From Spirosoma aureum (GTDB taxonomy: Bacteria; Bacteroidota; Bacteroidia; Cytophagales; Spirosomataceae), in contig NZ_CP050063.1 of the NCBI RefSeq assembly GCF_011604685.1, positions 6,303,001 to 6,367,000 on the forward strand: DNA of 64,000 bases, in the 5' to 3' direction. How positions within the stretch are numbered: position 1 is the first letter of the stretch; each line of letters starts with the position of its first letter. The notes under the pieces were generated by a model. That model worked only from the letters and a program-made list of their open reading frames with translations, ran no database searches and was not told the origin of the DNA. Below are positions 60,339 to 64,000 of the stretch, one piece after another. The position numbers and the translations under genes are program-made.

Positions 60339-60818
60339 ATGACAACAAGTGAATTAGCAGCCATGGCTGGCCAGTGGAAACTGGATGCTTTCTACAACGA
60401 TGGTTCTGGCTATTTTTCCATTTACTTCTGGAATGTGGCTCACCCTTCGTGCCCCATTTCAAACTCTTGGATCTATGTCGAACAGTGGCCAGATCTTCGA
60501 CATGGCACCCTGACGTTTAACAACCTCACGCAGTGTGCAGCGACTTCGACCAGCTCTATCAATGCCGCTGCTGCCATTAACTCAATCGAGTTTGAGACAA
60601 TGACCAACATGAGCGGTGAGCAGGTGCAATGGTATTGCAATGATGATTCGTTGCCCTTCAGCTTTGGCCGTGGTATGGTCGATAAAAATTACAGAGTGTA
60701 TTTCCAGAATGGTGGAAACACAATGGTTTGGGAACATGACTATTACGATAGTCAGGATAATTATGTGACCAAAGCAATCGTCTGGGTTCGCGCCAGTGGT
60801 GGCCCTTCAATTCCGTAA
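60339..60818 (+). CDS. Unrecognised small protein
   Basis: A 159-residue product with lipocalin-like opening G-Q-W-K-L-D-A-F-Y-N-D-G-S-G-Y-F, then many aromatic strands (W-N-V-A-H-P-S, V-Q-W-Y-C-N-D-D, M-V-W-E-H-D-Y-Y) and cysteines at about 33, 66 and 104. The fold looks like a small beta barrel. No signal peptide is present, although the next two genes have one. Function unknown; it could be an accessory fibre subunit or a chaperone for neighbours. Confidence 0.55.
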   Translation: MTTSELAAMAGQWKLDAFYNDGSGYFSIYFWNVAHPSCPISNSWIYVEQWPDLRHGTLTFNNLTQCAATSTSSINAAAAINSIEFETMTNMSGEQVQWYCNDDSLPFSFGRGMVDKNYRVYFQNGGNTMVWEHDYYDSQDNYVTKAIVWVRASGGPSIP

Positions 60819-60826
60819 TCGATTCC

Positions 60827-61591
60827 ATGAAAAAACTGCTGTTTCTGTGGCTGGTGTCGGTATCGGCACTGGCCCAGACTCCAAACCGCCCACTGGAGCT
60901 GAACTATTCGGGCTATCTAGGCAACCCTGTTGAGGCAACCATCAACCTGGCTCCCTCCGACACAAGCCAGGTGATCACGGCTCGAGCGCTGGAGAGTGAT
61001 TTACTGCAGGCCGGGAAAGTGAGTCCACAGCCCGTCCTGAGTCGGGACGGATTGAACCTGAAAATCACCTTTCCCGCCAGCAACCTGGTCCGGGCATTTG
61101 TTGAGGTAAAAATTGGTCCCCTGATTCGCTATGCGGGCTGGTTGCAGGCCAGCAAAACGCCAACGTCTGCCCGAACGCCAACGGCGGTCCAGTACATCAC
61201 CCTGAAGGGCGATACAGGCCCCGTCGGTCCGGCTGGCCCCAAGGGTGACACGGGTGATCCAGCCAGCAACCTGGTGCAAAGTGTGGCCGGTCGACAGGGC
61301 GCTGTCCAGTTGATGTTTGCCGATCTGATCAGCCATCCGGGAACGCTGGCAGGCTATGGTATTACAGATGCGTACACCAAAAGTCAGACCTACACGCAAG
61401 CTGAAGTTACTACGCTTTTACAGGGCTATTACCTGCGCGTAACGGTCGCTACAAAAGCCCTGGCCAATGCAGCCGCAGCAGGCCCCCAGCCTAAAATCAT
61501 TACAGTCACCACGGATGAATCAGACGGCAATCGAACCAATAAGTACATCTATGACGGCGACAATCAACCCTTGCAATACCCTCTTTTTTAA
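60827..61591 (+). CDS. Secreted collagen-like fibre protein
   Basis: A 254-residue product with a Sec signal peptide (M-K-K-L-L-F-L-W-L-V-S-V-S-A-L-A-Q). A beta-rich head of about 110 residues is followed by a short collagen-like stretch (G-P-V-G-P-A-G-P-K-G-D-T-G-D, about 131-145), and a fibre tail with G-Y-G-I-T-D-A-Y-T-K-S-Q-T-Y-T-Q-A-E-V as in phage tail fibres, ending in a poorly defined C-terminus. Collagen-like repeats form trimers in phage fibres (family knowledge). Starts 8 bp after the previous stop. The N-terminal signal peptide is atypical for a fibre. Confidence 0.75.
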   Translation: MKKLLFLWLVSVSALAQTPNRPLELNYSGYLGNPVEATINLAPSDTSQVITARALESDLLQAGKVSPQPVLSRDGLNLKITFPASNLVRAFVEVKIGPLIRYAGWLQASKTPTSARTPTAVQYITLKGDTGPVGPAGPKGDTGDPASNLVQSVAGRQGAVQLMFADLISHPGTLAGYGITDAYTKSQTYTQAEVTTLLQGYYLRVTVATKALANAAAAGPQPKIITVTTDESDGNRTNKYIYDGDNQPLQYPLF

Positions 61592-61592
61592 G

Positions 61593-62831
61593 ATGAAAAC
61601 GATACTCGCACTCCTGTTTTTGGCCAGTACTGCCCTGGCACAATCCATTCCAAACCGTCAGGTTGATATTGGCGTATTGCCTCCGGTTAAGGTAACCAAT
61701 AATGACCTGCACATCCGTTCTGTGGATGATCGGGCCTACCGCATTTTGAAGGAGGGCCATTTGCCTAATATGTCGTTTGCCAGTACGCAGACGGGAGCTA
61801 GTCGTACAGTGCGAACACCCGGCAGTTCTGGCCCCTCGACAACATTTATAGTAACGCCAGGCTGCGTACTGGCCGATGGCGAACTGATTATCCAATCTGA
61901 TCAACCACTGGCCATTGCGGGCTTCATCAAACATGGAAACTATTCGGCTTCCAATACGGTAGGCGGGTCTTCGATCCCGCTGAATGTCATTGCAGCACCA
62001 GGTAATACATACCGGGCTACCCTGCCCAAATACCTCTATGAAGGTGCCCAGATCACTGTTTTCAGCCAATATTTAGCCCCACGTATCGTCAGTGATTCCA
62101 TTAAGGCTGCGGCCGTCACGGCCATGGTCAATGGCACCGAATTCACCAATCACCAGGTTTGGAATGCCCGTAAGGTTTGGTTGAATATCGGCGATAGCAT
62201 GTCGGGGGCGAATGCGATGGGTAATGATGCCGGTGGTAAACGTTACATGGGCCGTTGGCATTATTCGTTCGTGGGGGTGGACAGTTTAATCGCTGAAGGA
62301 AAAATAACCCGCCTGGTCAATCGACACCTCGACTCGGGAACATCCACCGATTTGGTGGAAGCCATCCGGAACGGTACACTCGATGACATTCCCTTTGATT
62401 TGCTGACAGTGTTTGTGGGCTTTAACAATGCCGGCTCATCGGCGGTCAACCAGCAGTTTACCGATGAGCTCAACGAGATCATTCGCTGGCGGAACCGGCA
62501 ATGGAATATCCGCTTAGTCGATGACCCAACGGTCCCCAAACCATCGATCATACTAATTGGAATGCCCGTCACGGACAAGACGCCCTATGTCTCAAACGTA
62601 GCTGGCTACCGGTCGGCCATGAGTGCGCTGGTCTCGACAGCCAACCGAGTCTATTACTATGATGCCAGTACAGCCTATAGCCTGAATGCCACCGCAACAG
62701 CGGACGTGAATATTTCCAGTGCCGATCGCACCGCTACCAACCGCGTACATCCGTCGGGCATTGGCAGTACGCTCATCGGAAAAGGACTTTACGCCATCAT
62801 CAAGACAACACCCTTTTATTCATCGTTCTAA
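61593..62831 (+). CDS. Secreted SGNH/GDSL hydrolase
   Basis: A 412-residue product from ATG 61593, giving the signal peptide M-K-T-I-L-A-L-L-F-L-A-S-T-A-L-A-Q. A beta-rich N-terminal part (about 20-190) is followed by an SGNH domain: block I N-I-G-D-S-M-S near 198-204, block III-like F-V-G-F-N-N-A near 274, and the catalytic R-V-H-P-S-G near 383-388. This is a complete GDSL layout, more canonical than the protein at 57068. It starts just after the fibre stop and overlaps the next start by one base. Likely a polysaccharide deacetylase/esterase of the particle or cell surface. Confidence 0.8.
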   Translation: MKTILALLFLASTALAQSIPNRQVDIGVLPPVKVTNNDLHIRSVDDRAYRILKEGHLPNMSFASTQTGASRTVRTPGSSGPSTTFIVTPGCVLADGELIIQSDQPLAIAGFIKHGNYSASNTVGGSSIPLNVIAAPGNTYRATLPKYLYEGAQITVFSQYLAPRIVSDSIKAAAVTAMVNGTEFTNHQVWNARKVWLNIGDSMSGANAMGNDAGGKRYMGRWHYSFVGVDSLIAEGKITRLVNRHLDSGTSTDLVEAIRNGTLDDIPFDLLTVFVGFNNAGSSAVNQQFTDELNEIIRWRNRQWNIRLVDDPTVPKPSIILIGMPVTDKTPYVSNVAGYRSAMSALVSTANRVYYYDASTAYSLNATATADVNISSADRTATNRVHPSGIGSTLIGKGLYAIIKTTPFYSSF

Positions 62832-64000
62832 TGATTGCCATCACTAACGAAGCGGGCGAAACACTTCAGCTGTTCGGCGATCAGAATCTGATCACCGAGC
62901 AGGCCGTCGCCTGGCTGACGGATGATGAGCTGCCAGCTGAGATTTCGTATCCGATCGATGCGCCGTTAAACGATGCCAACAAACGCTTTGTGGGCTATGG
63001 CTACCGGGTAGATGCGGCTCTGCCTCGCCAGACCATGCCGGTGACAGTACAGATGGAGGGCGTGCTGTATCGCCGGTGCATCTTTGCCTTCAAAGTACAA
63101 AACGGCAAACTCAATGGGTATCTGAAAATCGACAGTGCCGAGGTGTATGACAAACTCCGGCGGCTTACGCTGCTCGAAGCCCTGCCCGACGTGATTCGGT
63201 TAGGAACGGGTATTATCGATGCGGTTAATACCGTGACGCCCATTCTGGCTGATCGGATGAAAGCGATTGCGGCCATGCCTCCGGGGCAGTTTCCACTCAC
63301 GTTTTTTCCGATTCGTAACGAAGGCTTTTGGGAAGACACGCTCGATAACGTCAAGCTGCCTGGCTTCACTAAACAAACCTATGTGAATGTCTGGCAGCGG
63401 CTCCCCACTGGTCAACCAGGCTTTCATCAGGATGGTGGCTTTGTTCCGAATGAAAAAGGCTTTACGGTCGTACCCCAATTTTATTTATCGTGGGTGCTGG
63501 AGCGTATCATGGCGCTGGCTGGCTACCGGATCGAATCGAGCTGGCTGGCCAGTGAAGAAGTGCAGCGGTTAGTGATCGTCAACCAAACAGCCATGAACTG
63601 TAAAATCGGGCCAATTTTTTCCGATCCGGCTGGGATTCTACAGGGCCACCGGGTGACCGCTGGTATGCACCTGCCCGATATGAGTGTAAGCGATTTTTTA
63701 AAAGCCATCAAAGGGCGATTCGGGCTGGTGTTTGGATTTAATTCCAATACCCGCACCTGCTACATGGAACGCTTTGTGGATATGGTCCGGGCGGGAGCGG
63801 CTATCGATCTGACCGAATATCAGTCCGGCAATTACGACATCGACGAGCCCGATCTGAAAGGTTTTTCGGTCGCTGAGTTTATCGATTCGGGAGACGACCT
63901 GTATAAAGATCAGAAAGGCAATCTCATCCAGCCCGCTCCTTATGTTTCGGGTAAAGGTGGACAGCCGATTAGTCTGAAAGTCGGTACCTGCCAGATGATC
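62831..64000 (+). CDS. Structural protein, cut by the window edge
   Basis: ATG 62831 overlaps the previous stop (TAATG); at least 390 codons are open to the window edge. It starts M-I-A-I-T-N-E-A-G-E-T-L-Q-L-F-G, with V-T-V-Q-M-E-G-V-L-Y-R-R-C, then L-D-N-V-K-L-P-G-F and S-V-S-D-F-L-K-A-I-K-G-R-F-G-L-V-F-G-F-N. No signal peptide. The pattern resembles a beta-rich baseplate-hub or tail-associated protein of Bacteroidota phages (inference from context), and it continues the late operon. The C-terminus is outside the window. Confidence 0.65.
   Translation, partial: MIAITNEAGETLQLFGDQNLITEQAVAWLTDDELPAEISYPIDAPLNDANKRFVGYGYRVDAALPRQTMPVTVQMEGVLYRRCIFAFKVQNGKLNGYLKIDSAEVYDKLRRLTLLEALPDVIRLGTGIIDAVNTVTPILADRMKAIAAMPPGQFPLTFFPIRNEGFWEDTLDNVKLPGFTKQTYVNVWQRLPTGQPGFHQDGGFVPNEKGFTVVPQFYLSWVLERIMALAGYRIESSWLASEEVQRLVIVNQTAMNCKIGPIFSDPAGILQGHRVTAGMHLPDMSVSDFLKAIKGRFGLVFGFNSNTRTCYMERFVDMVRAGAAIDLTEYQSGNYDIDEPDLKGFSVAEFIDSGDDLYKDQKGNLIQPAPYVSGKGGQPISLKVGTCQMI

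Noticed and set aside
61467..61592. Upstream extension of the second SGNH hydrolase
   Set aside because: It overlaps the fibre gene and would bury the signal peptide; ATG 61593 is the better start. The same reasoning was used at 18114, 23870, 24421 and 59911.
44027..64000. Contractile injection system (eCIS / type VI-like) instead of a phage
   Set aside because: No sheath, tube, AAA+ ATPase or spike was recognised; portal-like protein and lysis genes favour a phage.

Overview
The window looks like a chromosome segment of a Bacteroidota, most likely a Cytophagales member close to Spirosoma. Supporting signs are a SprB-repeat adhesin with a type IX secretion (T9SS) tail, signal peptides ending in A-Q, many small lipoproteins, promoter-like TAnnTTTG boxes, weak or absent Shine-Dalgarno sequences, and Bacteroidota-type tyrosine integrases. 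The genus is an inference from gene content only.

Host part (1 to about 32.6 kb). Envelope and regulatory genes dominate: a secreted protein, a zinc-ribbon protein, the T9SS adhesin with four near-identical 264-bp repeats, a TPR sensor kinase, a fusion of a membrane AraC-type regulator with a MacB/FtsX-type permease, small membrane/cupin/NTF2-like proteins, and a flavin monooxygenase. A regulatory-envelope cluster follows (16.98-27.9 kb): a LytTR response regulator, three related NTF2-like lipoproteins, a 1553-residue beta-repeat surface protein, and a giant propeller-sensor kinase. After it come a RES/Xre toxin-antitoxin pair, a decayed IS630 element and two AT-rich envelope genes. Mobile-DNA traces include a decayed integrase (5.1-5.6 kb), a 149-bp MITE with target duplication (12.93-13.08 kb), and a three-copy hairpin repeat.

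Phage-like part (about 32.8 kb to the right edge). An integrase and a divergent repressor are followed by small early genes, a VapE-type helicase, a Toprim primase and two repeat arrays that could be replication or partition sites (36.4-36.7 and 37.64-37.71 kb). Next is an AT-rich accessory block (38.0-43.6 kb) of unrecognised single genes on both strands, most preceded by one recurring ~29-bp motif. From 44.0 kb a tightly packed rightward operon encodes a portal-like protein, a lysis cassette (two membrane proteins, an N-acetylmuramidase, a holin-like protein), structural proteins, and a long adhesion/enzyme module with a discoidin-like domain, two SGNH hydrolases and a collagen-like fibre. 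The operon runs off the window. No terminase, major capsid or tape-measure gene is recognisable inside the window.

Most unusual: four proteins in the phage adhesion module carry apparent Sec signal peptides, which is odd for virion proteins assembled in the cytoplasm. A 24-bp exact repeat sits precisely 31 nt upstream of two late start codons. An 11-bp phased repeat array follows the primase. All are read directly from the sequence; their functions are inference.
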